Shown piece after piece: positions 28,540 through 38,632 of a stretch of DNA of 64,000 bases. The DNA is taken from positions 372,001 through 436,000 of the forward strand of contig CAJXNC010000002.1 of NCBI GenBank assembly GCA_913056125.1, given 5' to 3'. Under the pieces are notes generated by a model. It was not told the DNA's origin and did not search any database. It saw only the letters and a program-made list of their open reading frames with translations. Source of the stretch: an uncultured Altererythrobacter sp. (GTDB lineage Bacteria > Pseudomonadota > Alphaproteobacteria > Sphingomonadales > Sphingomonadaceae). The translations under genes were made by a program, and so were the position numbers. Every line of letters starts with the position of its first letter. Position 1 is the first letter of the stretch.

Positions 28540-30548
28540 TCCGCTGCCTCCGCCATGGTCTCGCCCAGAACCAGCTCGTTCGAGCAGCGCTGCATCACCA
28601 CGCTGGCGCGGGCGATGGGATTGGTGAGGTAGAAGTCCTTGATCGGATAGGCGATCGCGCCCGAGGGAGTGGTATCGCCCTTCACGCTCGCGGCCAGCGT
28701 ACCGTAATCGGCAATCTCGCCTTCATTGGCGAGCGCAGGAACCTCGGTCGTCATGGCAGCGCGCAAATCGTCGAAGCTGTCGAAGCCGACCTCGACCTTG
28801 AGCGCATCGGCAAGAGCACGCAGGATCGTCCAGTCCTCGCGCGCATCGCCAGGAGCGAAGACGGCCTTGTCGGCCATCTGCACGCGCCCTTCCGTGTTCA
28901 CATAGGTGCCGGGCTTCTCGGTATAGGCGGCAGCAGGCAGGATGATGTCCGCCGCATGCGCGCCCTTGTCGCCGTGATGACCGATATAGACTTTCAGCGC
29001 GTCCTCGAACTGGCTGAAATCGACCTCGTCCGCACCGAGCGCCAGGACAACCTTGGGCTTGGCCGCCACGATGTCCTTGATGCCGCCTTCCTGCGCGAAG
29101 CCGAGCATGACGGCTCCCATGCGCGCAGCAGCCATGTGCAGCGCGTTGAAGCCGTTCCAACCGTCCTTCACCATGTTGAAATCATGGGCAATCTTCACCG
29201 CTGCGGCATGGCCGCCCATGGCGAAACCCGCACCGCCGAGGATGATTGCGGGCTTCTCGGCCGCCTTGAGCGCATCGACTGCTTCGGCAGGAAGGTTGGA
29301 AAGGACGGAAACGTCTTCACCAAGGAAGGTCGCCGGATAGGTGGTTTCCCATTCGGGACCGACAACGAAGACCTTGGCGCCATTCTTGACCGCCTTGCGC
29401 AGGCGGACATTGACCAGCGGGGCTTCCCAGCGAACCATCGAACCGACGATCAGGATAGCGTCTGCCTGCTCGATCCCGGCGAAAGTGCTGTTGAAGTTGA
29501 TCGCCGCGAGGTTGGACACGTCGTAATCCATGCCCGTCTGGCGACTTTCGACCAGCGAGGAACCACAGGCCTTGAGCAGCGCCTTGGCCGCGAACATGGT
29601 CTCGCAATCCACCATGTCGCCGGCAATGGCAGCGATAGCCTTGCCCGGTTTGGCAGCAGCGATCTTCTTGAACGCCTCGTCCCAGCTCGCCTCAGACAGT
29701 TTGCCGCGCTTGCGGATCCACACCTTGTCCAGACGGCGGCGTGTCAGGCCTTCGACCTGGTAGCGCGCCTTGTCGGAAATCCATTCCTCGTTCACGTCGT
29801 CATTGATGCGCGGGAGGGCGCGGAGCACTTCGCGTCCGCGGCTGTCGATACGGATGTTCGAACCGACTGCATCCGATACGTCGATCGAGAGGGTCTTCTT
29901 CAACTCCCACGGACGTGCTTCATAGGCATAAGGTCCGCTGGTGAGCGCGCCGACCGGGCACAGATCGATCACATTGGCCGAAAGCTCATGCTTCGCCGCA
30001 TGTTCGAGATAGGTGGTGATCTGCATGTCCTCGCCGCGATAGAGCGCGCCGATTTCATCCGCGCCGGCGATCTCCTCGGAGAAGCGGACACAACGCGTGC
30101 AATGGATGCAGCGGGTCATGATCGTCTTGATCAGCGGGCCCATATATTTCTCGGTCACCGCACGCTTGTTCTCGTGATAGCGCGAGGCGCCGCGACCATA
30201 GGCCATGGCCTGGTCCTGCAAATCGCATTCGCCGCCCTGGTCGCAGATCGGGCAATCGAGTGGGTGGTTGATGAGAAGGAATTCCATCACGCCTTCGCGC
30301 GCCTTCTTCACCATCTCGCTATCGGTGCGGATTTCCTGTCCCTCGCCCACCGGCAGCGCGCAGCTGGCCTGCGGCTTGGGCGGCCCGGGCTTCACTTCCA
30401 CCAGGCACATCCGGCAATTACCGGCGATACTTAAGCGTTCGTGGTAACAGAAACGCGGGATTTCCTTACCCGCGAGTTCGCACGCCTGCAGCACGGTGGC
30501 GCCAGCGGGAACTTCGATTTCCTGTCCGTCGACTGTAACCTTGGGCAT
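28536..30548 (-). CDS. nuoG: NADH-quinone oxidoreductase subunit G
   Basis: The 670-residue iron-sulfur subunit of the peripheral arm. The N-terminus carries the [2Fe-2S] N1b ligands ([15 protein letters not shown] then NCRMC), the His-containing N5 site in the segment ending [10 protein letters not shown], and the N4 motif with CIHCTRC; a molybdopterin-oxidoreductase-like fold follows from about 220. The ATG at 30548 shares one base with the stop of the unusual upstream gene (TAATG). In-frame codons further upstream lie inside that gene. Confidence 0.95.
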   Translation of the reverse strand: MPKVTVDGQEIEVPAGATVLQACELAGKEIPRFCYHERLSIAGNCRMCLVEVKPGPPKPQASCALPVGEGQEIRTDSEMVKKAREGVMEFLLINHPLDCPICDQGGECDLQDQAMAYGRGASRYHENKRAVTEKYMGPLIKTIMTRCIHCTRCVRFSEEIAGADEIGALYRGEDMQITTYLEHAAKHELSANVIDLCPVGALTSGPYAYEARPWELKKTLSIDVSDAVGSNIRIDSRGREVLRALPRINDDVNEEWISDKARYQVEGLTRRRLDKVWIRKRGKLSEASWDEAFKKIAAAKPGKAIAAIAGDMVDCETMFAAKALLKACGSSLVESRQTGMDYDVSNLAAINFNSTFAGIEQADAILIVGSMVRWEAPLVNVRLRKAVKNGAKVFVVGPEWETTYPATFLGEDVSVLSNLPAEAVDALKAAEKPAIILGGAGFAMGGHAAAVKIAHDFNMVKDGWNGFNALHMAAARMGAVMLGFAQEGGIKDIVAAKPKVVLALGADEVDFSQFEDALKVYIGHHGDKGAHAADIILPAAAYTEKPGTYVNTEGRVQMADKAVFAPGDAREDWTILRALADALKVEVGFDSFDDLRAAMTTEVPALANEGEIADYGTLAASVKGDTTPSGAIAYPIKDFYLTNPIARASVVMQRCSNELVLGETMAEAAE

Positions 30549-31888
30549 TACGAATTTTCCCACACGAGCGGATATACTTCCGTCATCATTGAACCGCGCA
30601 CCATTGCCGCCTGGAAAGGCGCCGTGGGAGCACAACTCTCCCAAGCCCCTCGCATGGCTTCGACTGCGGCTGTCTCTTCTTCCGAACCCGGCTCAACGCC
30701 GACCATTGCGTCAAGCGCATTGGCCACTTCCGGATCGCGGGCAAGCACACACAGCCCCAGGCTGGTGACCTCGAAGTCTTCCGGCAGCGCGGATGCAAGC
30801 GATACGCCATTCTGCTGGTAAAGCTCTTCGGCCATGAAGCCGACCACGACCATCCGCGAAATGTAGGTCTGGCGCGTCAGGCAGGTCAGGTTTTCCTGCA
30901 TGATCGCGTCGAACTGGCCGTCACTGGCAATATTCACCGTGCCGCTATCGAGCATGGCCAGGGATTGCTCGGTACTGTTCTCCAGCACGCAATGGGCAAT
31001 GCGGCGCAATTCGGCACGTTCGCCCGGATCGCTCATCGGATCGGCAGGAGCCGCAACCTGAGTCGGTGCACGTTGCGTCTCGGCGATCTCGGTACCTTCG
31101 GGCGGCGGCGGGCTACTGTGGTTGGAAGCGTGCCACAGCGCTTCGCCGATCCAGACCCGCAGCGTGTCCGGATTGATTTCGACGCGCTGGCCCTGCGGCA
31201 GGCAGGGTTGCACGGCGGGCACCAACGTATTGATCACGGCCATTTCTTCTTCGGAACCGGCCGTGGTGCGGAACAGGTAATCCGCAGTGAAGGGATCGGC
31301 GGCGACCAGGCAATCGGCAAGGTTCATGGCCACGGCAATGCCGGGATTGTCAGAGGAAAGCGGATAGGTCCGTTCGTCGATCACATAGCCCGCCTGCAAC
31401 CATTCGGGACCGTCGGGATAACGGTCTAGATAAGCTTGCTCGATAAACCAGCGGCGCAGGCCGAATGCGGTCCAGCTCAGCTGGACACCCGTATTGAAGG
31501 AATTGGCGACCCGGCGCAGGCAGTCCTGGAAGCCGTAAATGCGCGATGCGCGGTCATTTTCCAGATCGAGCTGCTGGAAGCTCTGGATTCCGTAATCGGT
31601 GCGCGACAGGAAATCGAGAGCACCTTCGTTCGAGCGGTTGTAGATGCAGCGGGTGAAGCGCCCCATCATCTGGCGACTGCGCTCGCGCGTGGCCGAGCCG
31701 ACCTCCCCGCGATAGGGATTGATCAGCGAGGTCGGGAACTGTCGATTGCGGCGGATCCGCGAATTGAGCGGCGTGTAGTCGTTATCATTGCTCTGCGCAT
31801 GGGCAGGAGTGGCCACGATCGCGGTGATCGCGGCAGGGCCCGGAAGGGCAAGCGCCAGGGCGCAAAAGGCTGCTACCAGCCTCTTCAC
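30548..31888 (-). CDS. Secreted protein with four cysteine-paired repeats, inserted between nuoF and nuoG
   Basis: A 446-residue protein of unknown function. The GTG start overlaps the nuoF stop (GTGA), and the stop overlaps the nuoG ATG (TAATG), so it is translationally coupled on both sides. Residues 1-32 are a signal peptide ending ATPAHAQ, placing it in the periplasm. The mature part contains four copies of a module: Cys-[ILV], 36-42 residues, Cys-[LA], then 20-30 residues ending in a helix like IGEALW or MAEELY. The cysteines are at 81/123, 193/229, 300/336 and 380/419, with no others. A Pro-rich linker (259-285) splits modules 1-2 from 3-4. It is not a known complex I subunit; a periplasmic assembly or accessory factor is a guess from position only. 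Confidence 0.85.
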   Translation of the reverse strand: MKRLVAAFCALALALPGPAAITAIVATPAHAQSNDNDYTPLNSRIRRNRQFPTSLINPYRGEVGSATRERSRQMMGRFTRCIYNRSNEGALDFLSRTDYGIQSFQQLDLENDRASRIYGFQDCLRRVANSFNTGVQLSWTAFGLRRWFIEQAYLDRYPDGPEWLQAGYVIDERTYPLSSDNPGIAVAMNLADCLVAADPFTADYLFRTTAGSEEEMAVINTLVPAVQPCLPQGQRVEINPDTLRVWIGEALWHASNHSSPPPPEGTEIAETQRAPTQVAAPADPMSDPGERAELRRIAHCVLENSTEQSLAMLDSGTVNIASDGQFDAIMQENLTCLTRQTYISRMVVVGFMAEELYQQNGVSLASALPEDFEVTSLGLCVLARDPEVANALDAMVGVEPGSEEETAAVEAMRGAWESCAPTAPFQAAMVRGSMMTEVYPLVWENS

Positions 31889-33177
31889 TCGGCAGCCTCC
31901 TGCATGGCGGCCCGACGTTCGGCGATACGGCGCTCGAGTTCCGGGCGGAAATGCCTGAGCAGGCCCTGGATCGGCCATGCAGCGGCATCGCCCAGCGCGC
32001 AAATCGTGTGTCCTTCGACCTGTTTGGTCACCTGGAACAGCATGTCGATCTCTTCAGGCTCGGCATCGCCGGTCTCGAGGCGCTTCATCACGCGCCACAT
32101 CCAGCCCGTGCCTTCGCGGCAGGGCGTGCACTGGCCACAGCTCTCATGCTTGTAGAAGTAGGAGAGACGGCTGATCGCGCGGACAATGTCGGTGGACTTG
32201 TCCATCACGATGACGCCCGCCGTACCGAGGCCGGAGCCAAGCTCTTTCAGCCCGTCAAAATCCATATGGGCGTGGCGGATCTGCTCGGCCGGGACCAGCG
32301 GAACCGAGGAACCGCCCGGGATCACGGCGAGGAGGTTATCCCAGCCACCGGTGATACCGCCGCAATGCTTTTCGATGAGCTCCTCGAAAGTGATGCTCAT
32401 CGCTTCCTCGACCACGCAGGGCTTGTTCACATGCCCGCTGATCTGGAAAAGCTTGGTGCCCTTGTTGTTCTCGCGCCCGAATGAACTGAACCAGCTCGCG
32501 CCGCGGCGCAGGATCGTCGGGACAACGGCGATGGACTCGACATTGTTGACCGTGGTTGGACAGCCATAAAGGCCCGCACCTGCCGGGAATGGCGGCTTGA
32601 GGCGGGGTTGCCCCTTCTTCCCTTCGAGGCTCTCGATCATGGCGGTCTCTTCGCCGCAGATGTAGGCGCCGGCACCGCGATGCATGAAAACATCGAAATC
32701 ATAGCCGGTGCCAGCGGCATTCTTGCCCACCAGCCCGGCTTCGTACGCCTCGTCGATCGCGGCCTGGAGCGTCTCCGCCTCGCGGATGTATTCGCCGCGG
32801 ATGTAAATATAGGCGGCCCGCGCACGCATGGCGTAGCCAGCACACAGCGCGCCTTCGATCAGCTTGTGCGGATCGTGGCGGATAATCTCGCGGTCCTTGC
32901 ACGAACCCGGCTCGGATTCGTCGGCATTGATGACCAGGAAGCTCGGGCGGCCATCCTTGCTTTCCTTGGGCATGAAGCTCCACTTCATACCTGTGGGGAA
33001 GCCCGCACCGCCACGACCACGCAATCCGCTGGCCTTGATCTCCTCGATAATGTCGTCCTGCGACTTCGAAAGGAGGTCCTTGGTATTGTCCCAGTCCCCG
33101 CGCTGTTTCGCAGCGTCGAGGTTCCACGGCTGGAAGCCGTAGACATTGGTGAAGATGCGATCCTTGTCCTCAAGCAT
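31885..33177 (-). CDS. nuoF: NADH-quinone oxidoreductase subunit F
   Basis: The 430-residue NADH- and FMN-binding subunit with cluster N3. Visible blocks: [16 protein letters not shown] for FMN near residue 55, [15 protein letters not shown], the NADH-site region [17 protein letters not shown] and the cluster motif [15 protein letters not shown] with a later Cys in HTICALGD. The ATG at 33177 is chosen; a GTG at 33186 would add three residues inside the preceding small gene. It overlaps the next gene by 4 nt. Confidence 0.95.
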   Translation of the reverse strand: MLEDKDRIFTNVYGFQPWNLDAAKQRGDWDNTKDLLSKSQDDIIEEIKASGLRGRGGAGFPTGMKWSFMPKESKDGRPSFLVINADESEPGSCKDREIIRHDPHKLIEGALCAGYAMRARAAYIYIRGEYIREAETLQAAIDEAYEAGLVGKNAAGTGYDFDVFMHRGAGAYICGEETAMIESLEGKKGQPRLKPPFPAGAGLYGCPTTVNNVESIAVVPTILRRGASWFSSFGRENNKGTKLFQISGHVNKPCVVEEAMSITFEELIEKHCGGITGGWDNLLAVIPGGSSVPLVPAEQIRHAHMDFDGLKELGSGLGTAGVIVMDKSTDIVRAISRLSYFYKHESCGQCTPCREGTGWMWRVMKRLETGDAEPEEIDMLFQVTKQVEGHTICALGDAAAWPIQGLLRHFRPELERRIAERRAAMQEAAE

Positions 33178-33346
33178 CGTCGCCACCCTTCTTCTTGATC
33201 ATGCTGCCCTGCTTCAGGCCCAGCGCGCCGAGCATCAGGCCGAAGACGATAAAGGCCACGCCGGTTACATTGCCGTTGGAGAGCGAATAACCGCCCGCAA
33301 CAAGCGACAGGAGAGCACCGAACAGCAGCGAATAGACGCCTACCAT
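33170..33346 (-). CDS. Small two-TM protein between nuoE and nuoF
   Basis: A 58-residue protein: two hydrophobic helices (about 3-19 and 27-44) and a basic KKKGGDD tail that favours a cytoplasmic C-terminus. The ATG forms a TGATG overlap with the nuoE stop, and the end overlaps nuoF by 8 nt, so expression is tied to complex I. I recognise no family. TTG and GTG codons lie just upstream in frame and would add two residues. It could be an accessory or assembly protein, or simply a hitch-hiking small membrane protein. Confidence 0.65.
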   Translation of the reverse strand: MVGVYSLLFGALLSLVAGGYSLSNGNVTGVAFIVFGLMLGALGLKQGSMIKKKGGDDA

Positions 33347-34014
33347 CACCAATCCCCCCGGTAATCGTGGTTCTCGGTGACCATTTCCGTGAGCGAGGTC
33401 GGCCCGCCAGCGGGTTCGCTGGTATGCCGGCCCGGCTCCTGCGTGCCAGCCTTGGGTGTCTCGCCCGCAGCCAGCGCATCGAGCACGACATCGAGCCGCT
33501 CGGCGGTCAAATCCTCGTAATTGTCGTCATTGATCTGGACCATCGGCGCAGTGGCGCAATTGCCCATGCATTCGACCTCGGTGAAGGACCACAGCCCGTC
33601 ATCCGAAACATGCCCGGCCTTCATGCCGCGCTTCTTGCAGGCGGCGATGATATCGTCCGACCCACGCAGCATGCATGGCGTGGTACCGCAGACCTGAACG
33701 TGGAATTTTCCGACCGGAGCGAGGTTGTACATGGTGTAAAAGGTCGCGACCTCGAGCACGCGAATGATCGGCATGCCGAGGTAGTCGGCGACATATTCCA
33801 TCACCGGGAGAGGCAGCCAGCCCTGCGTATCCGTATCCGCACCGACCTGCCGCTGGGCAAGGTCGAGCAGCGGCATCACCGCGCTTTTCTGGCGGCCTTC
33901 CGGATATTTGGCGATGTGCTTGTCAGCTTTCGCCTTGTTCTCCGCCGTGAAGGCGAAGCTGCCCCAGCGCTCGCGCAGCTCGGGCGTATCGGGGGCGATT
34001 TCACGAGCGGCCAT
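33346..34014 (-). CDS. nuoE: NADH-quinone oxidoreductase subunit E
   Basis: A 222-residue thioredoxin-fold subunit binding the [2Fe-2S] cluster N1a. The four ligands are seen in VCGTTPCMLRG and ECMGNCATAP. YPEGRQKSAVMPLLDLAQRQVG near the N-terminus is the other family block. The last 35 residues (after LDALAAGETPKAG) are a low-complexity extension beyond the usual fold. The ATG overlaps the upstream small membrane gene by 14 nt. Confidence 0.95.
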   Translation of the reverse strand: MAAREIAPDTPELRERWGSFAFTAENKAKADKHIAKYPEGRQKSAVMPLLDLAQRQVGADTDTQGWLPLPVMEYVADYLGMPIIRVLEVATFYTMYNLAPVGKFHVQVCGTTPCMLRGSDDIIAACKKRGMKAGHVSDDGLWSFTEVECMGNCATAPMVQINDDNYEDLTAERLDVVLDALAAGETPKAGTQEPGRHTSEPAGGPTSLTEMVTENHDYRGDW

Positions 34015-34213
34015 ATGCCCTCCCCACCCATTTGAAATAATAGACGATCAAGGCGGTACCTGCGGCAAAGGTTGCAAGGCCGAGCACCCAGCCATCCCAG
34101 GAAGTCATCGGCGCAGCGGTCAGGTAATCGACGACACCCACCACGAGGATCGCGACCCAGAAATTGAGCGCGACCAGCCCCATGCCGGTAAATATCTTCG
34201 CGGAGCGGCTCAT
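34001..34213 (-). CDS. Small two-TM protein 2 between nuoD and nuoE
   Basis: A 70-residue protein with two strongly hydrophobic helices (about 10-31 and 43-62) joined by a short loop TAAPMTSWDG. No family is recognised. It overlaps the preceding small gene by 4 nt (ATGA) and nuoE by 14 nt, so it is translationally coupled within the complex I operon. Together with its neighbour it forms a pair of similarly sized membrane proteins. Confidence 0.65.
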   Translation of the reverse strand: MSRSAKIFTGMGLVALNFWVAILVVGVVDYLTAAPMTSWDGWVLGLATFAAGTALIVYYFKWVGRAYGRS

Positions 34214-34431
34214 GCCCTAAGCTCCTTCAAACCTGCGTAGGCGAGGTCGATGATCAAGCCCACACCAAGAACTGCGGTCACAAATATGGAGACAAAGGCC
34301 CAGAAGAAGCCTGCACCTTTACTCAACCCGATCCAGTCTGCGACTGCGTCATATGCGTAGAAATCAAACAGCAGCATTCCCGCCAATGCAGCGGTCAGGC
34401 AAATAATATATCGGGGTGATCTGGACTTCAC
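34210..34431 (-). CDS. Small two-TM protein 1 between nuoD and nuoE (GTG start)
   Basis: A 73-residue protein with hydrophobic helices at about 8-26 and 42-64 and positively charged ends. The GTG start overlaps the nuoD stop (GTGA) and its stop overlaps the next gene (ATGA). No recognised domain. Coupling to nuoD and nuoE suggests it is made in proportion to complex I. Confidence 0.62.
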   Translation of the reverse strand: MKSRSPRYIICLTAALAGMLLFDFYAYDAVADWIGLSKGAGFFWAFVSIFVTAVLGVGLIIDLAYAGLKELRA

Positions 34432-35642
34432 CGATCACACTCCCCGAAAACGACGTCGATCGCGCCGAGGATGGCGGTGGCATCGGGCAGCATGTGGCCC
34501 TTGCACATCATGTCCATCGCCTGGAGGTGACTGAACGCAGTCGGACGGATCTTGCAGCGATACGGCTTGTTCGAGCCGTCGCTGACCAGATAGACGCCGA
34601 ATTCGCCCTTCGGGCTCTCGGTGGCGACATAGACTTCGCCCGCCGGAACATGGAAGCCCTCTGTGTAGAGCTTGAAGTGGTGGATCAGCGCTTCCATCGA
34701 CTGCTTCATCTCGCCGCGCTTGGGCGGGGAAACCTTGCGATCGAGGCTGGCGATCGGCCCTTCGGGCATCTCGGCCAGGCACTGCTTGATGATCTTCGCG
34801 CTCTGGTAGACTTCCTGCACACGGACCATGAAACGGTCATAGCAATCGGAATTCGTGCCAACCGGAATCTCGAAATCCATGCGGTCATAGACTTCGTAAG
34901 GCTGGCTCTTGCGGATATCCCACGGAATGCCTGCTGCGCGGATCATCGGGCCGGAGAAACCCCAGGCAATCGCATCTTCCTTGGACACAACGGCAATATC
35001 GACATTGCGTTGCTTGAAGATGCGGTTGTCCATGACAAGGCTCATCGCATCGCCGAACAGTTCGGGCAGGCGGTTATCGACCCAGTCACCGATATCGGTC
35101 AGCAGCTTGAGCGGAACATCCTGGTGCACGCCGCCCGGACGCAGATAGGCATGGTGCATGCGCGCACCGGACATACGCTCGAAGAAATTCATGCAGTCTT
35201 CGCGCAGCTCGAACACCCACAGGTTCGGAGTCATCGCCCCCACGTCCATGACGTGTGCGCCGATATTGAGCATGTGATTGCAGATGCGCGTCAGCTCGGC
35301 GAACAGCACGCGCAGGTACTGCGCGCGTTCTGGCACCTCGACATTGAGCAGCTTCTCGATCGCCAGCACGTAGGAGTGCTCCATGGCAAGCGGCGAGCAA
35401 TAGTCGAGCCGATCAAAGTAAGGCAGTGCCTGCAAATAGGTCTTGTATTCGATCAGCTTCTCGGTGCCGCGATGGAGCAGGCCGACATGCGGGTCGATAC
35501 GCTCGATGATCTCGCCATCGAGCTCCATGACCATGCGCAGCACGCCATGCGCTGCCGGGTGCTGCGGCCCGAAATTGATCGTGTAATTGGTGATTTCTTC
35601 GCCAGTGGTGGTCGGCGAGCTATCGAGTTGCATCTCGCTCAT
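34428..35642 (-). CDS. nuoD: NADH-quinone oxidoreductase subunit D
   Basis: The 404-residue 49-kDa-type subunit that lines the quinone cavity next to cluster N2. Diagnostic blocks are [13 protein letters not shown] near residue 29, [31 protein letters not shown] and the C-terminal DVVFGECDR end. It is separate from NuoC (no CD fusion). Both ends overlap neighbours by 4 nt. Confidence 0.96.
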   Translation of the reverse strand: MSEMQLDSSPTTTGEEITNYTINFGPQHPAAHGVLRMVMELDGEIIERIDPHVGLLHRGTEKLIEYKTYLQALPYFDRLDYCSPLAMEHSYVLAIEKLLNVEVPERAQYLRVLFAELTRICNHMLNIGAHVMDVGAMTPNLWVFELREDCMNFFERMSGARMHHAYLRPGGVHQDVPLKLLTDIGDWVDNRLPELFGDAMSLVMDNRIFKQRNVDIAVVSKEDAIAWGFSGPMIRAAGIPWDIRKSQPYEVYDRMDFEIPVGTNSDCYDRFMVRVQEVYQSAKIIKQCLAEMPEGPIASLDRKVSPPKRGEMKQSMEALIHHFKLYTEGFHVPAGEVYVATESPKGEFGVYLVSDGSNKPYRCKIRPTAFSHLQAMDMMCKGHMLPDATAILGAIDVVFGECDR

Positions 35643-36274
35643 TTCTCGCCTCCGTCTTCGGCCTTTTCGTCACCCGGAAGAATGTATTCGGCACCTTCCC
35701 ACGGGCTCATGAAATCGAAGCTGCGGAAGTCCTGCGCCAGCTTCACCGGCTCATAGACAACGCGCTTTTCTTCTTCAGAATAGCGAAGCTCCTGATAGCC
35801 GGTCAGCGGGAAGTCCTTGCGGAAAGGATGACCTTCGAAACCGTAATCGGTCAGGATGCGGCGCAGATCGGTATTGCCGTCGAACAGCACGCCATACATG
35901 TCGAATACTTCGCGCTCGAGCCAACCGGCATTGGGCCACAGGGTGGTCGCGGTCGGCACCGGCGTATCCTCGGCAGCATTGCACTTGACGAGGATGCGAT
36001 GGTTCTTCGTCAGGCTTAGCAGCATGTAGACGACTTCGAAACGCTCTGCGCGCCCCGGATAGTCGACCCCGGCCATTTCCATCAGCTGCTGGTATTGGTG
36101 ATCGTCGCGCAGGGTGCGCAACGCATCCTCGATGCTGTCGCGCTTCACGGTCAGCACGATCTCGCCATGCTCTTCCTTGGAAGAAACGAGCATGTCGCCA
36201 AGGGCTGCAGAAAGCGCATCCAGCACGCCCTCATTGGACGCAATGCGCGGTGCGGAATGGAGGACAGCAGCCAT
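35639..36274 (-). CDS. nuoC: NADH-quinone oxidoreductase subunit C
   Basis: The 211-residue 30-kDa-type subunit of the peripheral arm. Signature segments: [23 protein letters not shown]-type block (here preceded by VPTAT), [30 protein letters not shown]. The C-terminus after [16 protein letters not shown] is a charged tail. It overlaps nuoB by 1 nt and nuoD by 4 nt. Confidence 0.95.
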   Translation of the reverse strand: MAAVLHSAPRIASNEGVLDALSAALGDMLVSSKEEHGEIVLTVKRDSIEDALRTLRDDHQYQQLMEMAGVDYPGRAERFEVVYMLLSLTKNHRILVKCNAAEDTPVPTATTLWPNAGWLEREVFDMYGVLFDGNTDLRRILTDYGFEGHPFRKDFPLTGYQELRYSEEEKRVVYEPVKLAQDFRSFDFMSPWEGAEYILPGDEKAEDGGEK

Positions 36275-36828
36275 CAGCGGGTGATCGTCCCTTCACGGCG
36301 GATCTTCCGCTGCAACTGCATCACGCCATAAAGCAGCGCTTCGGCAGTTGGCGGGCAACCCGGAATATAGATGTCCACGGGCACGATGCGGTCGCATCCG
36401 CGCACCACGGAATAGCTGTAATGGTAATAGCCGCCGCCATTGGCGCAGCTGCCCATGCTGATCACATATTTCGGATCGGACATCTGGTCATAGACCTTGC
36501 GCAGGGCCGGAGCCATCTTGTTGCACAGGGTACCGGCGACAATCATCACGTCCGACTGACGCGGGCTGGCGCGCGGGGCGACGCCGAAGCGCTCCATATC
36601 GTAACGCGGCATGTTCACATGGATCATTTCGACCGCGCAGCAGGCAAGGCCGAAGGTCATCCACCACAGCGAACCGGTACGCGCCCACTGGAACAGCTCC
36701 TCGGTCGACGTGACAAGAAAACCCTTGTCATTCACCTCGGTCTGCAGCGCGTTGAAATAGTCCGCATCGGGCTGGCGGACCTCACCGGGCTTGGCGGCGG
36801 GATAAAGGGCTGGTGCAGGCTGGTTCAT
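36274..36828 (-). CDS. nuoB: NADH-quinone oxidoreductase subunit B
   Basis: The 184-residue subunit holding the terminal [4Fe-4S] cluster N2. The ligands appear as the tandem Cys of LACCAVEM, the Cys of [10 protein letters not shown] and that of [12 protein letters not shown]. The ATG at 36828 overlaps the nuoA stop by 4 nt and is chosen over a TTG at 36834. Confidence 0.96.
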   Translation of the reverse strand: MNQPAPALYPAAKPGEVRQPDADYFNALQTEVNDKGFLVTSTEELFQWARTGSLWWMTFGLACCAVEMIHVNMPRYDMERFGVAPRASPRQSDVMIVAGTLCNKMAPALRKVYDQMSDPKYVISMGSCANGGGYYHYSYSVVRGCDRIVPVDIYIPGCPPTAEALLYGVMQLQRKIRREGTITR

Positions 36829-37199
36829 TCCCAATCCAGAGCTCCCATTTTCCAGGCATAGGCAAGGCCGACGATCAACTCACCCAGGAAGACCATCATC
36901 GTGATCCAGCCCGGCCATCCGGTCAGGTCCAGGCTGACAGCCCAGGGAAACAGGAAGGCGGCTTCGAGATCGAAGATGATGAAAAGGATGGCGATCAGGT
37001 AGAAACGCACATCGAAGCGATCGCGCGGTTCCTCGAATGCGGGAAAGCCGCATTCATATTCGCTCAGCTTCTCCGCATCGGGATTGTGCGAGCCTGTCAG
37101 GCGGGAGACGCCCATCGGCAGAAACACGAAAAGGGCGGAGAGGCCCAATGCAATTCCGAGGAATAGCAGGATCGGCAGATATTGTGTCAGGTCGACCAA
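36825..37199 (-). CDS. nuoA: NADH-quinone oxidoreductase subunit A (TTG start)
   Basis: A 124-residue three-TM subunit (ND3 family). The loop [21 protein letters not shown], which contacts the quinone site, and the membrane acidic block [14 protein letters not shown] are diagnostic. The reading frame starts with TTG at 37199; no ATG precedes the conserved first helix. It is the promoter-proximal gene of a run of genes extending to 17607. Confidence 0.94.
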   Translation of the reverse strand: MVDLTQYLPILLFLGIALGLSALFVFLPMGVSRLTGSHNPDAEKLSEYECGFPAFEEPRDRFDVRFYLIAILFIIFDLEAAFLFPWAVSLDLTGWPGWITMMVFLGELIVGLAYAWKMGALDWE

Positions 37200-37285
37200 G
37201 ATAGACTCGTCTGCTTGAGGGATGGAGGCGCACTAGAGACCCTATACCCATATCGCAAGTGCTCAAAAGCCCTGATTTGCGCCCC

Positions 37286-38563
37286 CTAGGGGTTAGTTTC
37301 CCCCAGTTCGATACGCCTGATCTGCGTGGGGACGAGTTCAGCCCCCTCTTTCAGCACCCCGCCCTCCTCGAATTTGTCCCATTGGCCATTGCCGACATAG
37401 TAGAGCGCACCGTCGTAGATGGACCCGCCCAGCGGCTCGGTCCATTCGGGATTGGCGCTCTCGAGCACCCGCATTTCGGTTATGCGATTGCCGTCTTCGG
37501 TTAGTGCCAGTGCGACGATGCGCATCGGGCTCACGCCGTTCTGGACAGCAATCAGTTCCCCTTCATGCAGCCACAAACCGTCGATCCCATCGAGGAGGAC
37601 GGGAATGTCCGCCGGGAGTCTGGAGACTTCTCCGCTGGCAATATCGATCATGGCAAGGCCGTAGCGGTAATCGCTGATATAGAGCCTCGAGCCGTCTTCG
37701 CTCGGAGCAATCCCTTGAGGAGAGCGAAGCGTGCCGGGCGTAACGAGAGTTTCTATGTCATGCTCTCCCGACCGCAGGCGATAGACACCGCCGCCAAGCG
37801 GATCGCTGGCATAGATGTTCTGCGCTGCATCGCCGGCGATATCGGACAGCTGTGCACCCTCGGGGGCAGGAAAAGGCTGCGCATATGCATCTTCCGTGAA
37901 GGCCATCAGGCCGGAGAAGACTTCTTCGCCTGCCGGACTCATGCCGAGGTCTCCAGAGGCGAGCAGCATTCCTTCCTCGTCGGCCAATATACCACTGATG
38001 TTGCCCTCGCCGATGATCGAAAGGGGGAACCAGTCCTCGGCCATGCCTGTCCAGACGGTGCGACCAGTGACCGAACTTGCCAGCAGAATATCGGGCGAAA
38101 GCACCGCCACTCCTTCAACCAGGCCTGCCTCTCCCGGAATCGTCGCCACGACTTCGCTTGTAGCCAAGGGGTCGGCAGCAGATGCGAACAGGACCGCCAG
38201 CTCTTCGGCTTCCTCTCCTTCATACATGCCCAGCAATTGGCCCTGCGCGCCTTCGCTAAGCACATAGCCGCCCTCGTAAAGCCATCGGATATCCTGCAGT
38301 GCAGATGCCATGTCATCCGCACCCAGATGCGCATTGAGCAAGCGCAATCGAACTGAAGAGCTGTTGGGAAAATCGCGTGCAAGTGCCTCAAGCTCAGACA
38401 ATTCAACGATCTGCCCCGTCGCCGCGTCGACCGGCCGCCAAGCCGGGGCTTGCAAGACCTCGACCGCGTCCTCACCTTGAGAAGAGGCGCTTAATGGGAC
38501 GCCCGAAACCAGAATTGCGAGCGCTGCCGAGACACTTATGCTGCACTGCACAATCTTGCGCAT
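37286..38563 (-). CDS. Secreted SMP-30/NHL-like beta-propeller protein
   Basis: A 425-residue protein with a signal peptide (residues 1-28, ending PLSASSQG). Residues 50-120 are helical with a TPR-like look (LEALARDFPNSSSVRLRLLNAHLG). From about 145 the chain contains repeated propeller-blade motifs such as LVEGVAVLSPDILLASSVTGRTVW, LSDIAGDAAQNIYASDPLGGGVYRL and SPQGIAPSEDGSRLYISDYRYG, resembling SMP-30/gluconolactonase or NHL folds. Substrate unknown. GGAGGA precedes the ATG. It is divergent from the thiolase and lies 86 nt upstream of nuoA on the same strand. Confidence 0.75.
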   Translation of the reverse strand: MRKIVQCSISVSAALAILVSGVPLSASSQGEDAVEVLQAPAWRPVDAATGQIVELSELEALARDFPNSSSVRLRLLNAHLGADDMASALQDIRWLYEGGYVLSEGAQGQLLGMYEGEEAEELAVLFASAADPLATSEVVATIPGEAGLVEGVAVLSPDILLASSVTGRTVWTGMAEDWFPLSIIGEGNISGILADEEGMLLASGDLGMSPAGEEVFSGLMAFTEDAYAQPFPAPEGAQLSDIAGDAAQNIYASDPLGGGVYRLRSGEHDIETLVTPGTLRSPQGIAPSEDGSRLYISDYRYGLAMIDIASGEVSRLPADIPVLLDGIDGLWLHEGELIAVQNGVSPMRIVALALTEDGNRITEMRVLESANPEWTEPLGGSIYDGALYYVGNGQWDKFEEGGVLKEGAELVPTQIRRIELGETNP

Positions 38564-38632
38564 GTCAAATTCCTCCACTAGGGAACGAGCGAACCTCACT
38601 CTCCCCCTCCAATCCTTCGAGGCAAGACCATA

